Origin: Viscum album
Lineage: Eukaryota; Streptophyta; Magnoliopsida; Santalales; Viscaceae
Assembly: GCA_963277665.1 (NCBI GenBank)
Contig: OY728159.1
Span: forward strand, 1,015,825,343 to 1,015,889,342
Length of the DNA: 64,000 nucleotides
Reading direction: 5' to 3'
A program made the position numbers and the translations under genes. The notes below the pieces were generated by a model that made no database searches, was not told the origin of the DNA, and saw nothing but the letters and a program-made list of their open reading frames with translations. Below, in pieces: positions 43,241 through 54,815 of this stretch (positions are counted from its first letter, which is position 1; each line of letters opens with the position of its first letter).

Positions 43241-43900
43241 CTTGAATACATCCATTCAGATCTATGAGGGCCAGCTCGACCACTTCTCATGGTGGAGGTT
43301 CCTATTTTTTCACCTTTATAGATGACTTCTCTAGGGAAGTTTGTATTTACATTTTTTGAAAAATAAATCTGATGTTTACCAAACCTTTAAAACCTGAAAA
43401 CCTCAAGTTGAAAAACGAACTAGAAAGAAAATCAAAACTATGAGAACTGATAATGGGTTGGAGTACCTTTCCACTGAATTCATTCTGTTTTTGTGAATAT
43501 GAAGGTATTAAAAGGAATAGAACTGTTAGGGAACCCCCCTAAATGACCTTGTAGAAAGGATGAATAGAACTATTTTAGAAAGAGTCTGAAGCATGCTTAC
43601 ATCCTCTGGTCTCCTTAAATCATTCTAGGCAAAGGCTGTTAGCACTGCTGTTTACCTTATCAGTAGGTGTCCGTCATCTGCAAACCAGTTCAAAACAACA
43701 GAAGAATTGTGGGATGCTGAGCCTCCTTCCTACACCTACTTGAGAGTCTTTGGTTGTACAACTTATGATCATGTTAAAACTGATAAGCTAGAACCAAGAG
43801 CACTTAAATGAATATTTGTTGGTTATCCTGAGGGTTTTAAGGGGTATAAACTCTGGGTTGACAAGCCAGGTTACCAGAAATGAATTATAAGTAGGGATAT
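43241..43900 (+). pseudogene. Integrase core of decayed copia element
   Basis: Broken frames read YIHSDL-GPA and IDDFSRE (first Asp), then MRTDNGLEYLSTEF (second Asp), then LVERMNRTILERV carrying the region of the catalytic Glu. LRVFGCTTYDHV, FVGYPEGFKGYKLW and SRDIIFHES follow, the usual C-terminal copia integrase blocks. Several Trp/Gln codons have become stops. Confidence 0.85.
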
Positions 43901-43931
43901 AATCTTCCATGAATCCCATTACCCCAAAACC

Positions 43932-44983
43932 ATGGTTTCCACATCTGGAAGTAGTGATCTAGACCTTGAAAATGCTAATGAGGATGAGCCCCTGACTCAC
44001 TTTGAGGCTGGTGTTCAGCCCACTCCACCTCCTCCTCATCCCACTCATGAGGTTGATTCTGAGTATAGTTCTCATTCAGATTCTGAATCTGAACCTTCTC
44101 CTACTAATCAAGATTATCAATTGACCCAAGATAGATAAAGGAGAGTGTTAAGATCTCCTCCTCGGTTTGTCCAATATGACATGACTTCATATGCCTTTCA
44201 TGTGGCCCAACATCTTATAGATGATGATCCTCAAACCTATAGGCAAGCCTTAAATGAAAAATACTCAAAGCAATGTGTCTTTTGCATGAATGAAGAAATG
44301 AACTCTTTAAGAAAAAACCACACACGGACCATTTTCAACAAACCACCTAATTCTAGGGTAATTGGTTCCAAGTGGATTTACAAGAGAAAAGAATACAACA
44401 CCGAGGGAAACAAAATTAAGCACAAAGCAAGGCTAGTTTCTAAGGGCTTCCTTAAAAGAGAAGGTGTTGATTATGCTGAATTTTTTCCCCTGTTGTTAAG
44501 AATTCTTCTATCAGGCTCTTAATTGCTTTTACTACCTGTAGTGAATTGCACATTGAACAATTGGATGTTAAAATTGTCTTCTTATATTGCGATTTAAATG
44601 AAAAAATCTATATGAATCCTCTTAATGGTTACTCTAAGGAATTCAAATTAAATCAAGTTTTCTTATTAAATAAATCATTGTATGGTTTAAATAAAGCATA
44701 TAGGAAATGGTATAAGAAATTTGATTCCTTCATGTTAAATAACCAATTTACTAGGAGTCAATATGATGCATGTTTCTACTTTAAATCAACTCAAAATTGT
44801 ATGCTTTATTTTATACTTTATATTGATGACATGCTAATCATATGTAAAAATATGAGTTTAATCACTACGGTTAAATCTCAATCAAAAGGAAAGTTTGAAA
44901 TCAAAGACTTAGGTGCAACTAAGCAGATATCAGGTGTTGAAATCATTAGAGATAGACCAAATAAATTACTTTATTTATCTTAG
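43932..44983 (+). pseudogene. Reverse transcriptase of decayed copia element
   Basis: An acidic, Ser/Pro-rich linker (43932-44138) leads to the RT. 44145-44522 contains NEEMNSLRKNHT, VIGSKWIYKRKEYNTEGNKIKHKARLVSKGFLKREGVDYAEFFP. A frame change follows, then 44546-44983 reads HIEQLDVKIVFLYCDLNEKIYM, KSLYGLNKAYRKWYKKFDSF, the catalytic YIDDMLIICK, and KGKFEIKDLGATKQISGVEI. The Asp pair is intact. Stops and a shift near 44520 inactivate it. Confidence 0.92.
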
Positions 44984-45761
44984 CATTCTTACATTTTAAA
45001 GACCCTAAAGAGATACATGTTTGAATATCTCAAAACTGTCAATGTACCTCTTGGAAAACACTTTAAACTATCTTTGACACACACACCCACTGCTGATAAT
45101 GATATTCAATTTATGTCTAAAATACCTTATGCTAATATTGTTGGTAACATTCTGTACTCTATGATTTTCACTAGATCTGATATTGCCTATGCAATCTGCA
45201 CCTTAAGAAGATTCATGACTACACCTAGGAAGTCACATTGGCGTGAAGTGGCTCCTTCAATATCTCTCATGTAGCTCAAAACTATCTTTGTGTTATGGTA
45301 AAAATATTCATACTTCTGAAATTTTGGTTGGATATGTTAATGCTCACTATGCATGTCATATTGACACCATAAAATATTTGACTGGATATGTGTTCACTGC
45401 CTGTGGTATCCCTATCTCTTTGAAATGCAACACGCAGTCCATGATTTCCCTTTCAACCACATAATCTTAGTATATTGCCCTTACCGAAGAAGTAAAGGAA
45501 TCCTTATGACTTAAATGCATGTCTTTCGAACTTAATCTTTTTAATTCAATTATAAATGTATATTCTGATAGTCAACCAACACTTCATTTATCCAAAAATT
45601 TAGTTTGTCATGGTAAATCAAAGCACATAAATATTATACTACACTTTATTAGAGATATTTTAGAACTAGGAACCATGTGTGTCAATAAGATACACACTGA
45701 TAAAAACCCTACTGATTGTTTGACTAAAGACAAGGTATTATCTAAGTTCAAGTTTGTTTAG
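44984..45761 (+). pseudogene. RNase H of decayed copia element
   Basis: Pieces read IPYANIVGNILYSMIFTRSDIAYA (45017-45274), MKWLLQYLSCSSKLSLCYGK and VGYVNAHYACHIDTIKYLTGYVFTACG (45243-45464), SQYIALTEEVKE, NVYSDSQPTLHLSKN and SKHINIILHFIRD--ELGTM, ending ...NPTDCLTKDKVLSKFKFV at 45761. This is the standard copia RNase H order, with the D-S-Q and ADxxTK-type (here TDCLTK) ends. A frameshift near 45250 and stops near 45465 and 45510 break it. Confidence 0.88.
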
Positions 45762-46229
45762 ATAGGATGAACTTAGTTCCTATTCTATAACCATATGTGC
45801 AACCAATTTCAATTGAAAATGATGTAGTTTTTTGAATTAAGATATTCAATTTTCTTATTTTCTTATTGAAATTAGTCTTAATTTTTTCTTCCATATCTAT
45901 TTGTTTCATTTATGAAATTTTATTATTATTATTTTGCTTGATTCATTATAATCCACTCGGCCTATTTATTTGTTTGGGATCATTTTTGGGGTTGTGTATT
46001 CGTCTTGCTCATTGTTCTGGCTTGCTTTATCCCACCTACCACCTTGGAAATATGGGGCATTTGTTTCCTTCACTACTGTCCATTCATCATTCCTGATGCC
46101 CATTTTATCTCCACCATTCATATGTTCTGGTGGTTTTCTATGCTATACTAGATGGTCTGTTTGGGATAGTTTGGTGGCGCACTCTGTTTGGGCGTGCTGT
46201 AATTGTTTTCAGGTTTTGGAAGGGGGAAT
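45762..46229. other. 3' non-coding interior of decayed copia element
   Basis: AT-rich stretch between RNase H and LTR. No gene is seen. It ends with GGAAGGGGGAATT (46218-46230), a candidate polypurine tract. Confidence 0.65.
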
Positions 46230-46933
46230 TTATGACCCCCTACGATTGGCGGATTCACATAGATCAGTAGAATACTTTTCATTTTGTTTCACCGTTGAGT
46301 TTTAGATCCTCACTCTGGTCTTGGATACTCTTGCTGGAGGAGTCTTTGACCCTTCTTGTGGTTTAGATCAGTTGTGCCTGCCGAGTCTTGCGCATACCGC
46401 TAGTGTGTGGTTCATGGTGGAGTTCTCATTGGCTTCATTCCTTATGAAGATGTGTGTCCAACCTCAAGTTCTGAAGTACTTCAGTCCAAAGTAGATGAGT
46501 GCTTGTTTTGGCGTGCTTCATTAGTGAAACAACGACTTCACCTTTCCTGAAGTGTCAAGAGAATAGGACAGCCGAACCTCTGCATCTGGCACTGTGAGTT
46601 TCCTTTTTCTTTACCCCATTTCTCAGATTGCTGACTTTAGGTTCTTGATGCTTTTACTGTCATCTTATTTGTCGTTTTTGCTGTATCTTGTAACCCCTAT
46701 TCTGTTTCTTTCAAGCATTAATAACATGTTTGTGTTGGGTGGTGTTCTTGTCGTGCATGTAGGTACCCATGAGACCAAAGCACATAAATCCTGATGTTCA
46801 TTGCTCTTTGTTTTAATTTCTTGCATCATGGTTCTTCTCGTTTGTAATCATTGTATTCTGCTGGCATTAAATCAATTGGTTTTGTTTTTGGTTCAGTGTT
46901 ATGCTACTGTCCATTACACCTTACCCCTTCACA
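46230..46933 (+). mobile_element. 3' LTR of decayed copia element
   Basis: Begins TTATGACCCCCTA (original TG now TT) and ends CCTTCACA. It aligns along its whole length with 40823-41518 with scattered substitutions and small indels (704 versus 696 bases). Confidence 0.85.
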
Positions 46934-47330
46934 TTACATATTATAGATACGTCTATATAACATATTTATATAATCATTGGACACATGGATTTAATCCTAC
47001 GACACTGAGAAAACAACCTCGAGAAACCAAACAAGCCATCAACCCAACTCACTTGGGCATGTGTCTAGTTATATTGTACCATATTAACAAACAAAAACAC
47101 ACACATAAAGAAATAAATAATATAATAATATAATATATATTTGTATAATGCGTTTATATAATATAATTATATATGTGTGTATATTATAAAATTAGTTTTT
47201 TTAAAAAAATAACAAAAAAATGGAGGGGCTTAAAACCGCCGCTAATATAAATGTATATTCATTTATTTAGCTGTATATAATTATTTGTATATGTAGACAA
47301 TATATTGCATGTATACAGTTAAACACATTC

Positions 47331-47373
<43 letters not shown>

Positions 47374-47390
47374 CACAAAATTAAATGCAT

Positions 47391-47442
<52 letters not shown>

Positions 47443-48130
47443 TTAAAGGGGATTACAAACAACAAGGACACACACACCTAGATATATACATATTTATATA
47501 TTTATAAATATATTTATGTAAAGTATTTATTTATTTAAATACATACATGTACATGTTTATTTATCTAATATATATATACGTACAATGTATTTATATAATA
47601 TATATATATATATATATATAATAAGGCTTATATAATGTGATTATATACATTTATATCACTTACCTTTAATATATATATATATATATATATTATATTTTTT
47701 TATTAAAAAATAAAAAATATAAAGGTGGTTAATAACCCACTCTATTCATTGAGATTAACTATGGTTGATAACCCCCTCTTTTTTTAACTTTATAAATGAA
47801 TCAGGTATATTTTAGTAGCGGTTCACCCATAACCACTGATAAATATTAATTTAGCAGCGGTTATGGGAGAACCACGATAAAAATATATCTGATTGATTAA
47901 AAACAAATTTTGAGAGGGTTATTAACTACCACTAATCACTTAGATTAGTGGCGACTAATAACCCTCTTTGATTGTTTTTATTTATTTAACAATACATGTA
48001 TATTTAGTGGTAGATATGGGAGAGCCACTGATAATTTATGGGAAAGATAATTTAGACGGGGTTATGCATAACCCAATTTATATATCCATCGATAATCTAT
48101 CACTGTTTTTGAAGTATGGGTGAAATTGTA
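46934..48130. repeat. Microsatellites and inverted GGTTAT motifs
   Basis: Long (TA)n runs occur at about 47336-47370, 47396-47440, 47597-47625 and 47668-47690. Between 47215 and 48070 short motifs recur in both orientations: ACCGCCGCTAAT, TTTAGCAGCGGTTATGGG, AACCACTGATAAA, AGTGGTAGATATGGGAGAGCCACT and TAATAACCCTCT. This recalls subterminal repeats of a DNA transposon, but I cannot find its ends. No gene. Confidence 0.55.
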
Positions 48131-48589
48131 TGATCTTTCTCTCTAAATACCATCTTTTTTAATTCTCTGGTTATTCTTGGGGTTTACATGTATTCTTATC
48201 ACTTCACCTCTCTTTGGTTCACAATTCAATGCTCATAAATGGAATTGGCTTTATCTCTTCTTTTCAGTCAAGAATCTTTTTCATCCATGTCCATCTTCAT
48301 TATATAGTTTTATAGACGTCCTTTCCAATTCTTATATGATTACTTATGTCAATTTTCAATTAGCTTTCACTTCTTTTAAAAGGGTTTGAATGGAATCTTT
48401 TGAAATGTGTTTCTATATGAGTCATTTTATATTGAATTCCCACCATTGTATCCATTTTCATTATAATGATTCCTCCCCATGTTTTCATGGTTTTCCAAAG
48501 TGAATTCAATTTCAATTTTTTATAAATTATTTTATTTTAAAATAACTGTTATCAAATGTAAGGATTTTTCTTATTATTTTTCAAATAAA
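48131..48589. other. AT-rich, no gene seen
   Basis: A 70-codon open stretch at 48177-48389 has no recognisable domain and low-complexity composition. It may be the decayed start of the LTR relic that follows. Confidence 0.35.
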
Positions 48590-49420
48590 TTTTTATTGAT
48601 CTTATGAAAGTATTTTTCATCTATGTAAACATCCTTTAATGTTTCCTTTGATTCACTGGGGATATTCTCTAATGATACCATCAATCTTATTCCTCAGAAT
48701 AGCTTAGGATAATATATTATGAATGTTTTCATGGAATTTATTTCTTTCTTATAGGCTAATTAAGGGTGATGGAATTATGAATGTTTTCTTATTCATGTGG
48801 CACACATATTTATGGTATATCACTATGTGATGGGTGGGCCCATTATAACCATCTAATACACTAGGTAATGTTTATATCTCATTAGATGATTGGGAATGGA
48901 GTGCTTTCCCAAACCTATAAGGGACTCTGTTCACTAAGTGGCAGGTGGTTCTGTTTTATCCTTCCAATGCATTGGGTAAATCCTTATATCTCATAAGATG
49001 ACATGTTAGGGACTATAGAGTAAACCAAATCAGTGAGGATATTCTACCCACTATGTGATAATGGTCTTAGTGGCGAGCCTTGACATAAGAAATGATTTTA
49101 TATGCTTATGTATATGCCACATTCTGATTCCTACGTTATGTTTTCATGGAACATGATTATTGACTCATGTTTCCACTTTAATACATCTCATTTTTATGTT
49201 ATACAAAAAGAATTATGCAATGAATCATGATTTATGATATATGTTTTATTGGCTATGATTCTCTTTCATTATGACTATATACATTGATTATGTTCTCATA
49301 CCTACATGCCCATTTTATGCTCACTTATGATTTTTGATATCTCTTATTTTTACCCTTACTAACCATATGAGCTCACCATTTCCTATGTTTCCATTACCAC
49401 AATTATAAATAAGAGTATTA
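48590..49420 (+). mobile_element. LTR relic related to the 56482-60229 LTR
   Basis: CATCTATGTAAACATCCTTTAATG near 48618 matches CATCTATGTCAACATCCTTTGATG near 59363. TTACCCTTACTAACCATATGAGCTCACC near 49353 matches TTATCCTTACTGAGCATCTGAGCTCACC near 59938, in the same order and at comparable spacing. The stretch between is strongly diverged. Boundaries are approximate. Confidence 0.45.
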
Positions 49421-49730
49421 TGTATCATTTTTCTAAAAGAGTATCATTTGAGAAGATAATTTGTTGAAAATATTGACAATGTTTTAAAATAAATTGGTTG
49501 TGTATCTAATCTCTAAAGGCACCAAACCTATGGGTTATGGGATGTGTTTTGTGATAATATGTAAAAAATAATCACATAAAAATATGTAATGTATATTTTT
49601 TTATTCTTAGGTCATCTCATGTTTTTTTAAGATCAACATTGATAGTGTAGTTACTAGATCTCCTAGAATGGATAGATATGGAGGAGTGTTTGGAACACCT
49701 TCATAAAGTTGTCAAATGATTTTTGAAGAG

Positions 49731-50005
49731 GTGTAAGACTGTTATTGCATTAGAAGTAGAACTAGAAAGTGGTATTGAAGTTGGTTGAGATTTAAAAGTA
49801 GAGAGAATGGATTAAAAATGGATTGAGTTGGACTCTGTGTATTGTTCATGTTGTCCAACTGAAGAACATGTCCATTTCATGGAAGTGTAAGACTGTTATT
49901 GCATTAGAAGTAGAACTAGAAAGTGGTATTGAAGTTGGTTGAGATTTAAAAGTAGAGAGAATGGATTAAAAATGGATTGAGTTGGACTCTGTGTATTGTT
50001 CATTT
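49731..50005. repeat. Tandem duplication, 154 bp period
   Basis: GTGTAAGACTGTTATTGC starts at 49731 and again at 49885. About 120 bases after each start are identical as read here. Two copies only, the second incomplete. No coding function seen. Confidence 0.92.
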
Positions 50006-50076
50006 TGTATATTATTTACAAAAATTAAGTTGAGATACTATTCATTCACTATTCAAATAAAATACTCATAAATAAT

Positions 50077-52126
50077 GTAACATCATAGATTTTAAGGTAT
50101 GCACTTTCAATGTTTAAGAGTGAGTTTTTGGGTTCAGAGGGCTTTGGAGCTGTTTTTGGGAGTTTATGTAGAACTTGTGGTGCAAACTGCTTTATGGACA
50201 CTTTTACATTGTAAGTTATAGCTTATGACATAAGTCCTTCTCTAGTTACCATCCGTAAGATGGTTTAAGGCACACAAATCATGTAATATGTAAAATCATT
50301 TTTAAATCATAAATTCATTTTACACCATAAGATTCACCTTTACACCATAAAATCATTCATCGAGATGATTTAATCTAAGGTTAAATATTTTTCAACATAA
50401 ATATGTTCTGGGAATTTTACATCATAAGTCTCATATTTACCTCATAAATAATTCAACCTAGTAGGTTTTTATCATACTACACATCTGATGTTTCTTTATT
50501 TGGAAGGTCACTCCTCTATCAAACCCTAGGTAAAGGTTATTTTGTGTGTCTCTCCTCCTTCCAGATCACTTTGTTCAACTCTTGATCTTCATGGTGGTTG
50601 TGTTACGTATCTCTGGGTAAAAGAAATTTCTAATTCTTAATTATCATTGGTCACAAAAGGGGCATTGGATAACTTTTATAGAATTCGTTGATCATATATT
50701 GTTTTTCATGTGATTCTTCTAAATCTGTTGTGTGATCTTCTTCCGAGGGTTAGTCTTTTCTTTGGTTGTGGTGTGGCACATGTGGTTCTTGAGGTATGTG
50801 GGGATCTAACCTCTCTACCAACCATTAATTTCATATAATTAGAATCTAGGATGTGGGAATCAATTCGAGGACCTCCGTTGTTATCTTTTCATTCCTTCGA
50901 GTGTTGTTGGACCCCATTACGGGTGTGTGTGACCTGAGTTTGATGTTGTTGGTTCCATATATATTATTTGTTGAATAAACAATGAATATTCCTATTTTAT
51001 AAATTAGTTTATTAATAAATTTACATGATTTTTTGGGTGCGTAAATAAATTTTCAATAAATACGGTTTCCCTTGGTTTCAGTAAAGAAAAATAGGTGTTT
51101 TTAAAGTATTACAAAATGGGTTTTCAAAGTAGGATTGATAAAAGAAAAGGGTTGTTCGAAATTGATTGTGAAAAAAACATTTTGAAATTAATTTGAGAAA
51201 TACATCACATGAGAAGCCTTGGGTACTTAGGTTGAAGGTGTAGCTTAGGGCCATCGTCTATTTTTACTACTGGGAGATTCACTCATGGGGTGTTCCTCTA
51301 CTACCTAGGCTAATTTTTCCAGGGGCTTGATTTGACACAAGTGGGGGGTTCACTCATGGGGTGTTCATCTACTCCCTATGATTATTGTTTTATGGGCTTG
51401 TGTGAATACTAGTCATATATTGTGGTATGAGTAGTCTGTTAGCCTGCTCTGTTGCGATCCTTGGTGTGATTTACCTATTCTATGGCTTTGTATTATTCTA
51501 GATTTGATATACCTATACTGACTTGATAAATTTTTATAAAAATTATAATTTGAAACTATTTTTCCTGGATTTATTTGGAACTGTGAAAAAGGGAAATATT
51601 TACCATTATTTTGATATAAACTGATTTGTCATTTACTCAGGAATGAGCATATTTGATTTTTTTAGATAAATACTTGATATAGAACACCTTAGTGGGATCC
51701 TAATAAGCCTGTTTAGCTAACACCCTACACACCCCTTTGGCGTTATGTAGACCTGATTATGTATTTTGTTGTAGGAAAGACACCACAATGAGATGGCTTG
51801 GTTTCTATCAGCTGGGTATGGGTAGCTAGTGGTGATATGGTGGGATGTTTCCCACCTTATCACATAAAGTAATCAGAATATGTTTTTGTTTTTTTCTTGA
51901 ACTTATACTTTGGGTTTGTTATAACTACATTGAGTTGTATTGCTTCTGCTATTTTCTTTCAGTGATGGAATATATTTTCTTTTATTTTTTCTTCCTCTAT
52001 TTTTTTTCTTCTATGTGTATATATATGACATGTCTTCTGATTCAGGTTGGGAGAAATCACTCCCTCTGGTTATTGTTAATGCCTAATTTCTAATTGCCAG
52101 CCCGTGTAGATCGGGAATTCCCTTTG
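50077..52126 (+). mobile_element. LTR relic, same family as 3966-5671, plus orientation
   Basis: The confident part is 50740-52126. GGTTGTGGTGTGGCACATGTGGTTCTTGAGGTATGTG, GATATAGAACACCTTAGTGGGATCC, TTTCTATCAGCTGGGT--GGGTAGCTAGTGGTGATATGGTGGGA and a long T/A-rich stretch (51880-52090) follow the same order as in the minus-strand LTR. The start TGTAACATC at 50077 is less certain. The 3' end is cut at CCCTTTGAG (52126) by 1.1 kb of foreign sequence. Confidence 0.65.
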
Positions 52127-53234
52127 AGACTTTCCACATTTCGGTTTAGATCCTAAATAGTCAAGTTACAACCATTCATAATTTGACAACTCACTTACCT
52201 CTCAACTGAAGAGTGTGAACTACTCCTTTAGAAGATTCTTCCTTTGATCTAAAACACATCATAATAGTTTCACACCTGAGTGTTCCATGAATCTCTGTTT
52301 TCACCCAATAGATGAAATACACTTCACCGCATGGTGATTAATTTATCGAGAGGCCTTTCATAAACTATTTTTTATTTGCGAACTATGTTATGCCCTTTAG
52401 GAGACCTTGTGAACCATATAGTGTGGGTGCACCATGAGATGACTTTACTTCATGCATATATGACATCTTGTGAACCACAACTCCTTTGAGAGAAATAGTT
52501 CCCTGCAAACAAACATCCTCCACAAACTGAGCTTACATTGTAGACTGCCTCCTTTGTGAACTAAATTAGTTTTTGAACTACTTTTTGACTTAGAATTTTT
52601 TTTCCATTGATGAATATTTATAAATAGTTTCTCTCTGTATTAATCAAGTTATTGGGGGTCCTTTATATAGTTAAAGAAACCTAGAAAAACTTCTAATCAC
52701 ATTTATGATTAACTCCTTTGGGAGATAGTTTTCACCGAAAACTACACTCACTATATGGTTCTCATAATGTATAATTACCCTTGTGGTGGTCTATAAAACA
52801 CTGCCTTTGACTACAAAGGATGAATCCATTTTCAGCCACCTTTAACTCACCACCTTCAACCGTAAATGATGAACACCCTTTGCGGTTTGTATATGTTTTT
52901 TGGTATGCATTGTATTGCATCAATTTTAATTGTTGATTTTTTATACTTGTTATGTGGTCCGCATAGTCAAAGATCCTTTTCAATATAAAATTATTTTACA
53001 AAAACCACCATGAAATAATTTATATGTTTTGAAGTCCACCTATTTTTCTATGATGGAATCCTTCCTTTTCCATAAAAACAACTTCAATTTTGAGGCCAAA
53101 AAACATGATAAACACTGGGAAACTGTTCTAACTTCAAAAAAACCTATTATGAAAACAACTGTGTTGTAATATTATCATTCGATTTTTTCAAAAAACACAA
53201 CCAAGCAACCCAAAAATACCATGAAGACACCTTT
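52127..53234. other. Unidentified 1.1 kb insertion within a gypsy LTR end
   Basis: Compared with the LTR-leader junction at 3966, this stretch is extra. It is bordered by CTTTGAG (52120-52126) and CTTTTGAG (53230-53237), a possible short duplication. Inside are loosely repeated phrases such as GTGAACTACTCCTTT, GTGAACCACAACTCCTTT and AACTCCTTTGGGAGATAGTTTTC. No terminal inverted repeats, primer site or coding domain is seen. Confidence 0.45.
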
Positions 53235-53635
53235 TGAGGGATCTTTTCTCAATAGGTAGGTTACAGTGAGTTCCTGATTAGCTCTTGCCGTGACAAGACT
53301 CAAGTTACCATGGGATATTGGGATTTATGTCTCCTGTGTTAAGTTTTTTATATCTTAATATCATTTTCTTCTTATGGTCTTCTAATTTTAACAGAGATTT
53401 ACCTATTGTATTATCATTTCATCTTTTTTTAGTGTGCAATGATGTGCCTTCGAGACATCACCCATGGGTTCCACATGAGGGTGCATCGCATACTCCTCAA
53501 GATAATCCAACTTTGGATTAAAATATTATAGGGGATATCATATGAGTAATTAAAATCATGGAAAAAATGTAACATGATACCATAATGCAGTTGTTGAGGT
53601 ACAATAACTAGCTGGAGGAGAGATCGGTCGATCAT
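53235..53635 (+). pseudogene. Leader and gag N-terminus of gypsy relic, interrupted
   Basis: TTAGCTCTTGCCGTGACAAGACTCAAGTTACCATGG (about 53278-53313) and GTGTGCAATGATGTGCCTTC...TTCCACATGAGGG (53433-53480) match, inverted, the leader and gag start of gypsy copy 1 (3570-3870). It belongs to the element whose LTR is at 50077-52126. At 53636 an unrelated LTR begins inside gag, showing that the family at 53636 inserted later. Confidence 0.65.
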
Positions 53636-53742
53636 TGTAAGAACCCAGTTCTAATTCTTGAGTTACGGGTTTCTTCCATTCCTTTTTCCTTAAGTGTTTT
53701 TGAGAAAATAAGGAAAATGGGAAAAAACCCCAAAAATTTGTG

Positions 53743-54051
53743 GTACACACCATGTACTTTGGCCGCGTGGGATGAGTACACTAGGCGTGTAGGCCTGTCA
53801 GGGATGAAGGGTGTAAAAATTGACTACACGCCGTGTACTTAGTATTTACATGCCGTGTAATTAGTCGGTAGGTGAACAGTAAGGCAGTGGGAGTAGCCGC
53901 TAGCAGAGTGATAGTACACGCCGTGTATTCAGAAATACACATCATGTAATCATGTCGATAGATGAACAGTGAGGAGGTGGAAAGTGGCCTCCAGAGAAAC
54001 AATTAGAAAATGAAAAGTACACGCCGTGTACTTGAGAGTACACGCCATGTA
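53743..54051. repeat. Array of paired 13 bp palindromes in gypsy LTR
   Basis: TACACGCCGTGTA and variants lie at 53744, 53825 and 53847, 53915 and 53936, 54018 and 54039. Three pairs have start-to-start spacing of 22, 21 and 21 bases. A looser TACACTAGGCGTGTA lies at 53777. Mutations often hit one half only. They sit 110-415 bases inside the LTR start, in the expected U3 promoter region. Confidence 0.88.
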
Positions 54052-54736
54052 GTTGTGTTTTTTTGTTATAAACAGGCAGTGGCGTCCTCTTTTAACAGAG
54101 GAATCTTAGAACACTGGGAAGCCGCGAGAGAGATGGCCAAACCTTGGAAGAGTTCCTGAATGAACATCGAGACTCCAATTCCCTCTCCGACGATCATGTT
54201 TGGACCATACAGGTAAGCCCTTCCCTCTCCTTGTGTGTTTCTTTCCAATTCTTTCTTGAGGGGAAGTTATTTGGGTTTGAATTAGTGAACGTTTATCCCA
54301 GATCTACATCGTTCACGGACGATTCGGGAGGCATTGTTCACATATATCGATCAGTGGAGATCGAGGTAGGTGGTCTGGTGTTTAATTCCAACTGCTGAGT
54401 GTTTTTTCTGTATTGTTGTGCTATGCTCCCATGTTTGGGGTGTTGTATGACTGAGGCCTTAACTGATTAAATACCTAGAAATGCATAGGAAATCTTTTGA
54501 TTATGTATAAACTTCTGTTTGGGATTGTTTCTTGGATCCAGGGCCACCCCATGGGTGCGTTTTCCTTATTTGGCCGTTTGTCCAGGATACCATGGGTATG
54601 CCGTGATTATAGCATGCTTTGAGTTTTCTTGAGAGAAAATGTGTATATATTGCTTGCTTATGTGTTGGGATAGGCCCGATTACTTTCTTAGCTTGAGGGA
54701 AGTGTTTTGTTTAGCTTGGGAGAAATTTTTCTCATG

Positions 54737-54815
54737 CCTGTGGGCAGTAGCTTTTATGCTTGTGGGCGACACCTCGTATGCCTGTGGGCAATATTCGTTA
54801 TGCCTGTGGGCAGTC
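54737..54815. repeat. Short tandem repeat GCCTGTGGGCAGT
   Basis: ATGCCTGTGGGCAGTAG, ATGCTTGTGGGCGACAC, ATGCCTGTGGGCAATAT and ATGCCTGTGGGCAGTCA follow each other at about 20-base steps. Non-coding, inside the LTR. Confidence 0.8.

Larger units (their letters stand above)
40823..46933 (+). mobile_element. Full-length but decayed Ty1/copia element
   Basis: LTRs at 40823-41518 and 46230-46933 bracket primer site, gag, protease, integrase, RT and RNase H in copia order (integrase before RT). All domains are recognisable, but stops and shifts are many. The 5-base flanks do not match, and a polypurine-like tract precedes the left LTR, so the left LTR may be shared with a lost upstream element. Gag resembles the gag-only element at 36947-40464. 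Confidence 0.9.
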
